This document shows, piece after piece, positions 54,137 to 64,000 of a stretch of 64,000 nucleotides of DNA; within the stretch, counting starts at the first letter, position 1; each line of letters opens with the position of its first letter. This DNA comes from Brachionus plicatilis (lineage: Eukaryota; Rotifera; Eurotatoria; Ploima; Brachionidae). The notes beneath the pieces are model-generated. The model did no database searches. It saw nothing but the letters and a program-made list of their open reading frames with translations, and was not told the origin of the DNA. The stretch lies in contig QEOQ01000508.1 of assembly GCA_010279815.1 (NCBI GenBank), forward strand, positions 3,862,159 to 3,926,158. Reading direction: 5' to 3'. The translations under genes and the position numbers were made by a program.

Positions 54137-54355
54137 CAGAGTTGTTTAAAAGTCACAAGTCTCAAGTTAAATCCAAGTCTGGACTTTAAAATTTTGACAA
54201 CTGAAGAAGAAATTTATCCTAAAATTGCTCATATATGGCGAATCTATTGCATTAGACAACCCAAGAGTAAATTTTTTGATATGAAGCCTGATCAAGCAAA
54301 TTTAAAAATAAAAGTCCGGAAATGGACTTTTTTTTGGGACTTTTAAACAACTCTG
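54137..54355. mobile_element. CAGAGTTG-family hAT-like MITE (complete)
   Basis: 219 bp with terminal inverted repeats CAGAGTTGTTTAAAAGTC and its complement, flanked by an exact 8-bp duplication GGAAGTCC at 54129-54136 and 54356-54363. Interior AAGTCC/GGACTT motifs. Non-coding. Diverged relatives are at 33705 and 6095. Confidence 0.9.
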
Positions 54356-54362
54356 GGAAGTC

Positions 54363-54540
54363 CATTGAAAAATTAGCCAAAATTAAGAGTTTTAATATCT
54401 ATTTTTTAGAAACTCATAAAAAAGCGTATAGCGCTATAAGAAATAAGAACTATTTCTTTTCATCAGCTAAAAATTTTTTTTATAAGCAAAAAAAAAACAT
54501 TCTAAATAATTTTTTTGCATTAAAATTTTTTTTTTGAAGC
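54363..54540 (+). pseudogene. Second Gal3ST-like remnant
   Basis: SIEKLAKIKSFNIYFLETHK followed by KAYSAIRN aligns with SIEKFSKIKNININFLKTHK followed by TAS and AVRN of the pseudogene at 52700-53279, in opposite orientation. The PAPS-loop residues have decayed (LETHKKAYS). The MITE at 54137 lies immediately upstream and may have inserted into this copy. Confidence 0.55.
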
Positions 54541-54576
54541 TAATTTTTTTTACAGAAAAATTATTATATGTCACCA

Positions 54577-55327
54577 TGGTTTGGACCTGACTGGTCCAAA
54601 TCTTCATCCGGTTATGAAAGGGCATCTTTATAAAACGTACGTCAGACCGGTACTACTATATGGTATAGAGAGTTTATACTTAACTCAAAGAGATACACTT
54701 AAGCTTAAACGAATAGAAGGTAATTTAATAAAAACAATAATAGGTATTCCGACTAAATGCAAGACAACCAACTTAATGCATGCACTCAAGATTGAACCGA
54801 CCATCGAATACGTCGAGATTATTAAGAACCAATTTATTATAAACCTCCTAAGGAACACGTACACCCGAAAAATAGTCGAACAGACCATACACCTAAGACT
54901 CAAAGACATAATAAACGAATTAACTGAGTATGGAGAAGAGGACCTCGATGACTTACCACTAAAGCTAGAAGACCAGTGCAAAGTAAACAAATACGTAATA
55001 AAATCGGAAATCAGATCGAATTGTAAGAACAACCCGATAGTAACTGAACTAATAACAATATTCAATTCAAAAAACAGGGATATAATACCGGACAGAATCA
55101 CACAGCTCATTAGATATGATGCTTAATATGAACCCACCAACTTCCTTTATTTTTATTCTATTTTTATATCAATTGTACAAAGTTGTTTTTTATTCTTTTT
55201 TATTTTACTAAACTTTTTATACTAGTTCATAATGTATATAATATTACGGCACGCTTTATTTGACAGTGTGCTGGGAAAGTGGCCTATTAATTGTTGGCCT
55301 CAGCATAAGCCTAAATAAATAAATAAA
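54577..55327 (+). mobile_element. 5'-truncated LINE with 12-bp target duplication
   Basis: Flanked by TATATGTCACCA at 54565-54576 and 55328-55339. It contains an open C-terminal ORF2 segment to the stop near 55126 (YKTYVRPVLLYGIESLYLTQ ... RITQLIRYDA), a 3' UTR with GTTGGCCTCAGCATAAGCCT, and a tail of TAAA/AATAAATA repeats. A 5' truncation, target duplication and short-repeat tail are the marks of target-primed reverse transcription. The insertion is recent enough for the duplication to be exact. Confidence 0.9.
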
Positions 55328-55339
55328 TATATGTCACCA

Positions 55340-56330
55340 GAAAACAAAAAAACAAAAATTTGAAGCATAAAATGACAAAAAATTAAGAATTATTTTATGG
55401 TCTTCCTCTTTTTTTTGCTGGTTGACAAATTTTATTTTAATTAAGCATTACTTGAATTGTTTGAGGAGCTTGGTTTGTTTGAATTGTATTCATTATGTTT
55501 TCATTCCGAGAAATAGGTTCAAGAGTTGCTGGTTTTGGACTTGGTAAAAGTGTATCATGAGTTCACTTCAAAATCTACTGGGCTGGAGATTATGGCTACT
55601 GGACACCACTTTGATATGTTTACAAAAGAAGTTTTTAAAAAAATTAGCATTAAGAAAAAACAATTAGAAAATAAGTGAATAAATTTTCTGGTAACAAAAT
55701 TTTTTTGCTGGGGAAAAATAAATTATAAGTTAAAAAAAAAGCTATAAAAGAAATAAAGGCCATAAAAATTTTTTTAGTTTTGTTTATTTTTTAGAAAAAT
55801 ATTGAAAATCTCTAATAAAAATCTCATTAATTTTATTAAACAAAATTTAAAAATTCATCAGGAAACAAAATATTCCACAGCAATGTTATTTACGATCCGT
55901 ATTTGGCTAAAAAAATGTTCTTCGTAGACGCTCCACTACAAAGAACAAATTTAATTAATAACTTATAATGTTCATAGTATTTTAGCTTTGTCACATGAAC
56001 TGAATAGTATTTTCTACTTGGTGCCTGTTTCTTTTAGTTCGACAATTATATGACCTGGTATAGTGCTAATCTTTGTTGCTGTTTCTTTGTTTGTGTGAGA
56101 CGTTCTGATGCTTTTCTTCATTCTTACAGATCGTTTGCATTTATTTTATAAAATTTTTTGGCTTCTTTGAAATAAAATAATTTTTGTAACAAGTTATTTT
56201 GACAAAAAAATAATAATTAAGAAAAAATAATTAAATTTTGTTTAAACCATTTAATTAGAACAAAATTAATAAAATTATTATCTAGTTTACAAATAAATCA
56301 GTATTTTCATTTAAAAAAATAATAAATTGA
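55340..56330. other. Stretch with a weak transposase remnant
   Basis: On the minus strand at about 55385-55560 a broken frame reads SKPATLEPISRNENIMNTIQ, and later PAKKRGRPK, an AT-hook-like tail often found at transposase C-termini. Otherwise AT-rich and unassigned. Confidence 0.35.
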
Positions 56331-56475
56331 ACTTGAGCAATTACTTCCCGATACAAGGAACTTTTAGCAGCATAGTCGAAAATAGAGGAAAAAATAATGA
56401 GGCAGAGATGGCTTTGTTGACGAAAATTGCTCAAGAATTCAAAGAGAGATCAAAAGTCGAAAATAATATTCGTGA
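56330..56475 (+). pseudogene. Possible LINE ORF1 fragment
   Basis: About 45 codons: IVENRGKNNEAEMALLTKIA then QEFKERSKVENNI. The helical run followed by RSK..NN resembles the segment before NNVI[IV]xG in LINE ORF1 proteins, like the remnants in the palindrome arms. No start; a stop follows directly. Confidence 0.35.
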
Positions 56476-56792
56476 CCAGTAATAAAATTTATGTGACCAT
56501 TATGTAAAATTTATTTTAAAATCTTAATTTCAAAAAAATAAAATTTTAGTTCTCAGTGCTATTTTTACGGCCAATTGTGTCTCTTCAGAAGCTGTTGAAA
56601 CTTCTGATGCAATTTTTGAATACTTCTCTACCTTTTCCTTTATTTTATTTAAAAATAAAATTATTTGTGCATAAACAAATGTCAAATCTTTTTTATATAG
56701 TTCCAATTTCATATTGTGTTATTTTATTTACATTAAAATTCTAATTACTTATTACAAATTTATGTAAAAAAAATAAATAACTTTTTTATTTA

Positions 56793-57012
56793 ATGTTTAA
56801 ACTTAACTCTGTAAATGCAGAATGGTGCAACATTCAAAGTTGAAATAACTTTAAAAGTCTGCTAATGATGTGCAAAATCTCTGCAAAATGCCCTACGCTC
56901 GATTATATTGAAATTTAATTTCTGCTAAACTCTGCAAATTTAGCAGACCTTGATATTTGATGCAACTTTGAATGTTGCACTAAGTTGCATCTACAGAATT
57001 AAGTTTAAACAT
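56793..57012. mobile_element. MITE with ATGTTTAAACTTAA ends
   Basis: Left ATGTTTAAACTTAACTCTGT and right complement (ACAGAATTAAGTTTAAACAT) pair. The inner arms GTGCAACATTCAAAGTTG and CAACTTTGAATGTTGCAC also pair, giving about 50-bp inverted repeats around a short core. Non-coding; the target duplication is at most 2-3 bp and unclear. Confidence 0.75.
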
Positions 57013-57813
57013 TTAGAAAAAAATTTATTCAATTTTTTTAAATTTTTATCTGTTTTTTTATCATTTGTATTCAATTTCACAAAACCGTTAAAATAAAAAA
57101 AAACTTTTACTGGTAACATAATAGGTGATCAGTCAAAAAAATACTTAGTCACAAAATCCGCATAAAGCCATGCATTTTGAATTTTGGTACAAAAATCAAA
57201 AACAAAATATAAAAAGTGCCAAAGCTTAAGTTAATTAATTCTTTTAAATATGATAAAAAATAGATAACCTATGAAGTATGTTCTTAAAATAACTTATCAG
57301 GTGTCCTTCCAATGTAACCGATTGATATTTTGCCTTCTCAAAATTTTCCAACACATTCTTCATTAATACTTCATTGCTTACATTTTTCTAATCATATTTA
57401 AAAGAATTAATTCAAAAAGTCATTTTAATCGCAAATTTTTTTCCAAATTTCTAATATTAACCCTGCGCCGTAATTTAGGATCCATTTAAAAAAATTTATT
57501 TTTAAATTTTTTATTTAATTTTGTTTTTTTTTTAATCCTAATTTTTAACCTCACACGATCTCGCAAGGGTTTACTGTATAAAAAACTGTAATACATTACT
57601 TTAATATTTTATTACTTTAATATTTACTGTAATAAATTATTTTTAAGAATTTAAAATATTTTTCAGAAAATTGAGATAAAGCTTAATTTTTTTCAATGAA
57701 AAATATCATAAATAAGATTGATCCCTTAACCTAACTAAAACTAAACAAGTCTAAACAAATTCCGACCAAGTTGTTCACTTATTTATAATTTTCAGTAATT
57801 TATTGATTTATTT
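57013..57813. other. Gene-free AT-rich stretch
   Basis: No coding or repeat feature recognised. Confidence 0.5.
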
Positions 57814-57822
57814 AAAGAGCCA

Positions 57823-58150
57823 GGCAAAATGTTATTTATTGTACATTTTTATATTTTTACATTTTTACATTTTGGAGAGAAAAAATAAAAATCTCAAATT
57901 AAAAAAACTCAAAAAAATTTTCATTCAAGAAAAGTAATAAATTCGCAATTACTTAAAAAGGAGTTTTGGAAAAATTTAAATGTAAAAACCAAGGATAATT
58001 TTTTGAAAATCCCTTTTAATTAATTGCGAATTTATTATTGCTTTTCTTAATGAAAATTTTTTTGAGTTTTTTATTTTGAGATTTTTATTTTTTCTCTCAA
58101 AAATGTAAAAATGTAAAAATATAAAAATGTACAATAAGTTACATTTTGCC
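57823..58150. mobile_element. MULE-like palindromic MITE with 9-bp target duplication
   Basis: Termini GGCAAAATGTTA and TTACATTTTGCC lead into inverted arms about 150 bp long (TGTACATTTTTATATTTTTA and AAAAATATAAAAATGTACA pair), so almost the whole 328-bp element is a hairpin. The flanks are AAAGAGCCA at 57814-57822 and 58151-58159, an exact 9-bp duplication as made by Mutator-like transposases. A solo end is at 25637. Confidence 0.85.
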
Positions 58151-58289
58151 AAAGAGCCATTTGAAATAAGAAGCAAAAAATTCTCACCAATTGATTTTCA
58201 TTATTGGCGATTTTGATTTTCACGTAAATTCTAGTAAATTTTTGATTGTTTTTATATCACAATTAATGAAAATATATTACTTAAAAAAA

Positions 58290-58573
58290 CATGGAAAAAA
58301 AAATGGAAAAAAAATCCTCAATTTCAACAATGGATGCAATTAAAGAATGGAATTGTGATTGTAAGGCTGGTGTGAGAGCTTGTAGTGCAATTGCATTTAT
58401 TACAAGTGTTTTATGGTTCTTTAGATATTGAATTCATAGTAAAGAGAAATTTACATCCAAAAAAAGTGAAACATTTTACGATTTTTGCATTAGACTTTGA
58501 CAAAGATGATTAAACTGAAAATGATACTTCAATTATTGAAAATGACAAGGAAATTTTATCTGATACCGAATAA
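58290..58573 (+). pseudogene. Transposase SWIM-domain remnant
   Basis: WNCDCKAGVRACSAIAFITS then VLWFFRY follows the SWIM zinc-finger pattern CxCxxG.R..g.CaH..s..W found in ZSWIM/MULE-type transposases, but the second Cys-His pair is altered. After a frameshift, HPKKVKHFTIFALDFDKDD and an acidic stop-ended tail follow. It complements the N-terminal fragment at 35719 and the linker fragment at 31910 as pieces of one transposase family. Confidence 0.5.
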
Positions 58574-58849
58574 AAATAATAAGATGAATTGGAATAATTT
58601 TCATTTAAACAATTTTTTAAATTTAATTTTTATTATTAAATAGAATTTAAAGCTTTTAAACTTTCAGAAACAGTTTTTTTAACTTTAAATAAAAATATTT
58701 TTTTAGAAACGAAAAAAGGCAGTTTTAGCATTTTTAATATGTTAGGTTTGATTGTCTGAAAATTTTTCTAGTATAAATACAAGACACTGTATAACTTTTA
58801 TTAAGCCTTATAAGATTTTTCATTCTTACAATTATTCCTTGCTGACAGC

Positions 58850-58958
58850 AGCCCAAAATTTCGAATCAAATGGAAACAACGGAAATGGTCTAGGGGCGGA
58901 AAACAATAATGGAGTAGGCCCTGGAAATAATCCACACAGTCATAATGGTTCAGATTAA
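58850..58958 (+). CDS. Small Asn/Gly-rich terminal exon, unidentified
   Basis: Downstream of an acceptor-like CTTGCTGACAG, 36 codons read AQNFESNGNNGNGLGAENNN and GVGPGNNPHSHNGSD before TAA. The base composition is far richer in G and C than the surroundings, which argues for coding or recent foreign origin. No ATG lies in frame upstream, so if real it is a last exon. No family recognised. Confidence 0.3.
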
Positions 58959-59035
58959 TATAAAAAATAAGATATGACTAAACTCAATTAAATTTTATTA
59001 CATTTTTAAGCTTTTCAAAATAAAAAATACATTTA

Positions 59036-59236
59036 TTAGTTTTCTTCTAGAACTATAAGTTGGGAACAGCGGCAGTCTCCAAAAGGATGTTGGCCTGGAT
59101 AAGCATAAAAGGAATGATATGGCACATATACTGTTCTTGTTAATGTAATATTAGGATTGTTTATTAAAAGTTGATTTATATCAGCTAAACTAGAATTGTC
59201 TCTAATTAGATTATTATCGTCAAATAAAACTTCCAT
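59036..59236 (-). CDS. Small unidentified ORF (66 aa)
   Basis: ATG at 59236: MEVLFDDNNLIRDNSSLADI, NQLLINNPNITLTRTVYV, PYHSFYAYPGQHPFGDCRCS. Amino-acid use is balanced and unlike the chance frames around it. There is no signal peptide or membrane segment and no family is recognised. It is convergent with the exon at 58850-58958, 77 bp apart. Confidence 0.35.
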   Translation of the reverse strand: MEVLFDDNNLIRDNSSLADINQLLINNPNITLTRTVYVPYHSFYAYPGQHPFGDCRCSQLIVLEEN

Positions 59237-59242
59237 TGCCAA

Positions 59243-60748
59243 AATGATTGTTTTTTTGTTCTAAAACTTAGTCTTTTATACAAGAAAATGAATTAATTAA
59301 AAAATTATATTTGAAATGAAAAATAGCAAAAGAATTTTAATTATTTGTAATTTGTTGAAGGTAGTAATCAAAATTTACATGAAGATGAAAACAAAGTCAT
59401 TGATTCAGAAAGATAGTACATTTGGAAAATTGGAATTTCAAAAAATGTTTTTTTAAAATTTTCAAGAAACAAACATTTTTTTAATTTTAACATTTCAATC
59501 AAATGGCTCATTAACATTACGTTTTATCCAAACTGTTTGATGGAATGTTTGATTTTAAAAAGCGTGACTACAAAATATTTGTTCAGTTTACCTTAATTGA
59601 AAATTAATTGATTTTTTTAAGATCAAACTTTTAAAATTTAAAATTCATTATTTAAAAAAGTCTAAAAATATGTTTTGCATTTTTATCTATTTAAAATTCT
59701 TTTTTAACTTTTTTCTACAAATAAAACTTCAAGAGAGATTTTTTAAAAAATGTAATCTTTTCATTTTAATTAACAAAAATTAAATTAAAAAAATTAACTT
59801 ATTTAAATTTAATAGATAATACTTGCATTATGAAGTTGATTCATTCTATTAAGAATTAAATCTTTTTGAGTTGAAAAATATCGAAAAAAAACAGCTTTTA
59901 ATTTTTTTATTATTTCTATCTTTACTTCAAAAAAATACATTATGTTAAAATACAAGAGTGTTACACAGGGCTGGCCCTCACTCTAGTATTCAACAAGAAT
60001 ATAAAGATAAACGATAAATTAAAGATAACTGTATTAAGTCATTTACAAGATATATAAAAAAATATGAGATCGACTATATCCAAAAAATCTAAATCTTTTA
60101 TATTAAGCACCATTATTTAAAGTCATAATCTGTATTTTTTTGTGCGATTTAAATTTTTTTTTACCCTAAACAACTGAATTTTAAATACGAAAACTAAAAT
60201 TTGCGTAAAATAACGTAAAATGCAGATATCATAGAACCACTATATTTGAGTCGATGTTCTGCTATTTGTTTTTTTCTCAAAAATTTTCCTAAAATAATGT
60301 AAATTTACAAGTAAAAAAAACTGTGGTGAATTTTTAATTGAATTGTGAGAATGGGACTTATTTAGGAGAAATAAAACTAAATGTATCGCTTTCTAGCAAA
60401 CTGCTTCATTTAATAATTGTTTCATATTTATAGTGACGGAAGAACGCTCACATCCCTAGCCGGCTAAAGCCAGGCTTAGCATAAATAGCGATCCTACCTC
60501 TCTTTATAAGTTCAAATTTTTTTTCAAAATTTTTTTATTTTTTTTGGAATAAATTACCAAAATAAAATAATTTGACAGCAATAAAAGATTTTAAAACAAC
60601 AAAGATTAAAATAAACAATAAAATAGAGATTAAATAGTTTTAAATAGTTGATCAAATGCTTGATTAAATATTTGGTTGATGAATTCTCTGATACTAACTT
60701 AGTTTTTGCAATATCAGGCTCCAATCACTCGAGATTATATGACCCAGA
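59243..60748. other. Gene-free stretch
   Basis: AT-rich, apart from a more complex patch at about 60435-60500 (GACGGAAGAACGCTCACATC, AGCCGGCTAAAGCCAGGCTT) that could be LTR or LINE debris; not assigned. Confidence 0.45.
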
Positions 60749-60750
60749 TA

Positions 60751-60990
60751 CCGTATTTCCTCACTTAATGTCCCCTGGAAACTAAAGGAAACACGTCTTA
60801 ATATCCTATGGATTATTCTATGAAACTCAATATTTTTTTAATTTCTAATTTCCTTGGGAAATTATCTGAAATATGGTAAAGGTATTAATGTGAAATGTTT
60901 GCAAAAAATCAAAAATTTCGCATAATTTCTCAGGGAAATTAAAAGTTGTTTCATTTAATTGCCCATAGGACATTAAGTGAGGAAATACGG
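60751..60990. mobile_element. Mariner-type MITE
   Basis: Inverted repeats CCGTATTTCCTCACTTAATG plus TCC at both ends, bounded by TA at 60749-60750 and 60991-60992, the target duplication of Tc1/mariner elements. 240 bp, non-coding. Confidence 0.85.
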
Positions 60991-61054
60991 TAGTTGCCCC
61001 GATCCATACCAAAGGAAACTTTTTCAGGGCTTCAGTTTCAAATCTGCTTGACTA

Positions 61055-61360
61055 AACTTTGTTAATAAAAAATTTTTTTGAATTCTGTAAAAAGCACTAA
61101 GTTCGTCTTATTCTTAGCTTCAATTTGGTACCATTTTTATTAAATTTGGACCATAATATCAAAAGTTAGGATTTTTAAAATAAAAAACATACTAAAAGTA
61201 AAAAGACCATAACTTTGTTAATAAAAAATTTTATTGAATTATGTAAAAAGCACTAAGTTCGTCTTATTCTCAGCTTCGATTTGGTACCATTTTTATTAAA
61301 TTTGGATAATAGGGACAAAAGTTAGGATTCTTAAAATAAAAAACATACTAAAAGTGACTT
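61055..61360 (+). repeat. Tandem duplication of a 156-bp unit
   Basis: AACTTTGTTAATAAAAAATT starts at 61055 and again at 61211. The two units share AAAAAGCACTAAGTTCGTCT and TTGGTACCATTTTTATTAAA, with scattered substitutions. Confidence 0.85.
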
Positions 61361-61379
61361 GAAGTAAGATGAATAAATT

Positions 61380-61890
61380 TTCACATGGTCTAAATAAACC
61401 AAACAATACTTCCATGTGAGATTTCTAAGCAACGTATCCATTAAGAATTGGAATGTTGAAGGCGCGTTACGCATACCGAATGGCATAACCTTCAAATGGT
61501 ATAATTAATGATTCGCAAAAAAAGCCATCTTCCCTTAATCTTTTTCGGCCAGTGGAACCTACCAAAACCAAAGTTTTCAGCACAATCTATCACGCTGTAA
61601 ACTTTGGTTTTAACTTTATGAATCTTTGACAGTCAAATCATAGGATTTTTCTAAAATCGATGCAGAATCTGTATTCCTGTTCTTTACCTTCTTGATATTT
61701 CTTTTTAACGAGAATTAGAATTAACTGACTGTTACTCTTGATGACTGTACGAACTGTTACTCTCTTCGATTACTAGGTTTTCATCCAATTGACGTTCAAC
61801 ATCTTTTTGAGTGGCCTGAGGTAGTTTATATGACCGCTGCTTAATCGGGTCGGCGTTACCATTATTTATTCTATGTTCAGCTAGACTGGT
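61380..61890 (-). pseudogene. Ty3/Gypsy reverse transcriptase, decayed
   Basis: Minus-strand pieces in order: GNADPIKQRSYKLPQATQKD with DVERQLDENLVIEESNS (RT entry segment), EYRFCIDFRKI, VYSVIDCAENF, then VMPFGMRNAPSTFQFLMDTL and CLVYLDHVKIYSS. The catalytic YLDD is YLDH. Several frameshifts and stops separate the blocks. Classic Gypsy pol order, non-functional. Confidence 0.85.
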
Positions 61891-62135
61891 AAATTCAGAA
61901 TAAATAATAAATAAATTCAGACCATTGAAAAGAGTGTTTGTATCTTTCTAACAACTAAAATAATTCATTTTTCTATAATAATCTCTCTTTTTTTTTTTTT
62001 ATTTTATTTCTTTTACTTGTAAATATTATAAACTGATTAATTAAACTACCAACCAACTTGAAGGCAAAAGAGTTCGCTCAAGCCTTCTAAAATCAATTAA
62101 TAAACTATTGAAACTATTCTAATAACTAAAATAAT

Positions 62136-62840
62136 TCATTTCTTTGATTTGTTGACAAATTTGATAGATCTCTCACTAACTGGACTTGGCTCGAACAAAA
62201 CTTTATATTTTGGCTTGAATCCGTTGACTTTTATTTTGACCAGATTTTCTGAAGAAGCTCTTGCTACAACTTTGTTATCAAGTGTGATTGTCTGTATTTC
62301 GCTTAAATTCTGATCTAGAATTGTATTGATTTGGTGAATTTGGTTGTTTACCTTGATTAAAATTTTCTCATTATTAAATTCAAAATTTGCCTCGAATCTG
62401 CTTAAAAAAGTCAATACCAAGTATAGCTGGCTTCGATAAGTTCGCAAACAAAAATTCGTGTTCTCCCTTAACAAAAATTATTTAATTTTATTCTCACTTG
62501 ACCAACATCACACTTAACTTCCTCTGAATTCAATGCTGACTTGATTGTCAGATTCGTTCTAAGTAATTTCAACTCTTTTGAGTTATTGCATATTTTTAAA
62601 GACTTCTCTATCTTCTCGCTCAATTGGGATCGATTCTTACCAATTTGCTCATCATCAAGGCTTATGTGCTTTTGTTTTCAATCGCATGAGATTCTTGATC
62701 TTCATCTGAGTCTTCGAGAATCTCGGCATCAATTGCATAACCTCGTTAGTGATTTCAATAACATTAATTTGATTTTTAATGAATCCATAAAAATTTTTGA
62801 TAAATTAATTTTGAACTTTAAATTTAAATTTAAAAAAAAA
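62136..62840 (-). pseudogene. Ty3/Gypsy protease-to-RT linker and upstream pol, decayed
   Basis: An open 112-codon piece (62136-62474) with LSRFEANFEFNNEKILIKVN and KVVARASSENLVKIKVNGF, as found between the retropepsin and RT of Gypsy elements. Upstream, broken frames with LLRTNLTIKSALNSEEVKCD and VGQVRIKLN continue to the N gap. Same strand and order as the RT at 61380-61890, so one decayed element. Its 5' end is hidden in the gap. Confidence 0.65.
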
Positions 62841-62843
62841 AAA

Positions 62844-63698
62844 NNNNNNNNNNNNNNNNNNNNNNNNNNNNNNNNNNNNNNNNNNNNNNNNNNNNNNNNN
62901 NNNNNNNNNNNNNNNNNNNNNNNNNNNNNNNNNNNNNNNNNNNNNNNNNNNNNNNNNNNNNNNNNNNNNNNNNNNNNNNNNNNNNNNNNNNNNNNNNNNN
63001 NNNNNNNNNNNNNNNNNNNNNNNNNNNNNNNNNNNNNNNNNNNNNNNNNNNNNNNNNNNNNNNNNNNNNNNNNNNNNNNNNNNNNNNNNNNNNNNNNNNN
63101 NNNNNNNNNNNNNNNNNNNNNNNNNNNNNNNNNNNNNNNNNNNNNNNNNNNNNNNNNNNNNNNNNNNNNNNNNNNNNNNNNNNNNNNNNNNNNNNNNNNN
63201 NNNNNNNNNNNNNNNNNNNNNNNNNNNNNNNNNNNNNNNNNNNNNNNNNNNNNNNNNNNNNNNNNNNNNNNNNNNNNNNNNNNNNNNNNNNNNNNNNNNN
63301 NNNNNNNNNNNNNNNNNNNNNNNNNNNNNNNNNNNNNNNNNNNNNNNNNNNNNNNNNNNNNNNNNNNNNNNNNNNNNNNNNNNNNNNNNNNNNNNNNNNN
63401 NNNNNNNNNNNNNNNNNNNNNNNNNNNNNNNNNNNNNNNNNNNNNNNNNNNNNNNNNNNNNNNNNNNNNNNNNNNNNNNNNNNNNNNNNNNNNNNNNNNN
63501 NNNNNNNNNNNNNNNNNNNNNNNNNNNNNNNNNNNNNNNNNNNNNNNNNNNNNNNNNNNNNNNNNNNNNNNNNNNNNNNNNNNNNNNNNNNNNNNNNNNN
63601 NNNNNNNNNNNNNNNNNNNNNNNNNNNNNNNNNNNNNNNNNNNNNNNNNNNNNNNNNNNNNNNNNNNNNNNNNNNNNNNNNNNNNNNNNNNNNNNNNN
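62844..63698. other. Assembly gap (855 N)
   Basis: Run of N only. Any reading frame crossing it is meaningless. Confidence 1.
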
Positions 63699-63807
63699 TA
63701 TATTAAGGAAAATAGAAGTTTCGTATCAAATTTTTAGATTAAAACGATCATTTAAAATTTAAAACTTAATTAAATTAATAAAAAAAAAAGGAAAAAATTA
63801 TTTAATA

Positions 63808-63855
63808 TGTTATTTTAACATACATTTTGTAATTCAGACACAAAAAATTAAACCA
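63808..63855. repeat. Solo terminus of the 8372-9910 repeat family
   Basis: GTTATTTTAACATACATTTT then GTAATTCAGACACAAAAAAT and TAAACCA match the right end of the element at 8372-9910 in the same orientation. No partner end is visible before the window ends. Confidence 0.65.
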
Positions 63856-64000
63856 AATGTTCAAATAATTAATTAAAAATTAGTCAATTTAAAATTAGTG
63901 GATTTTAATCAGGATCTATGGAAAAAAATGCATGAAATAACATTTGGAGTTTAAGTTTTAATATTAAAATTAATATAAGGTATTTTAAATGAAACATGAA

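Noticed and set aside
59965..59980. CAGGGCTGGCCC as a hAT terminus
   Set aside because: No matching opposite end or target duplication was found nearby.
60435..60500. Complex patch that could be an RNA gene or LTR
   Set aside because: No tRNA-like fold, no boxes and no paired LTR could be seen.
62541..63737. Long plus-strand frame crossing the N gap
   Set aside because: Most of it is N. The real signal here is decayed Gypsy pol on the minus strand.

Overview
The window is animal nuclear DNA from a very AT-rich genome. Evidence: a spliced rabphilin/Doc2-type gene with GT-AG introns of about 50-95 nt (one is 2.4 kb), two eukaryotic tRNA genes followed by T-runs, Golgi-type transferases with signal anchors, and dense decayed transposons (hAT, MULE, mariner-type MITE, LINE, Ty3/Gypsy). 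The base composition, short introns and gene families fit a monogonont rotifer such as Brachionus; that is an inference, since no species marker is present.

Layout. 1-12.3 kb: gene-poor, with a GGCATC-ended MITE (1.9 kb) and a dead LINE reverse transcriptase between 130-bp inverted repeats (8.4-9.9 kb). 12.3-16.9 kb: seven-exon rabphilin/Doc2-like gene whose large intron holds two adjacent MITEs. 17.4-18.2 kb: long inverted repeat around an RTE-like GC-rich island. 19.5 kb: mucin-like membrane protein with 38-residue repeats. 23.6-25.0 kb: intronless core-2/I-branching GlcNAc-transferase. 25.9-28.5 kb: three nested hAT-like elements. 28.6-30.8 kb: intronless 728-aa AAA-ATPase/TOPRIM protein of the bacterial OLD/PARIS type, the most unusual gene here. 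31-36.3 kb: transposon graveyard with a GC-rich 29-bp minisatellite inside a hAT-type element, MULE fragments and tRNA-Glu. 36.5-38.8 kb: third GGCATC MITE, a STEAP-like pseudogene and tRNA-Asp.

39.2-52.6 kb: a large inverted duplication. Two nearly identical 4.3-kb arms face each other across a 3.8-kb spacer. Each carries a convergent pair: a tyrosylprotein-sulfotransferase-like gene and a condensation-domain (HHxxxDG) acyltransferase gene. A third, internally deleted acyltransferase copy lies outside the left arm. The acyltransferase N-termini and upstream regions have diverged while the rest is nearly identical, which points to gene conversion.

52.7-64 kb: a frameshifted Gal3ST-like sulfotransferase pseudogene with a second inverted remnant, two inverted LINE 3' fragments (one with a clean 12-bp target duplication), several MITEs, transposase SWIM debris, two small convergent ORFs, decayed Gypsy pol, and an 855-base N gap.

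Functional theme: most intact genes (GCNT, two TPST-like, two acyltransferases, plus the Gal3ST relic) modify glycans or proteins in the secretory pathway. The AAA-TOPRIM gene is an outlier and may be a transferred defence-type gene.
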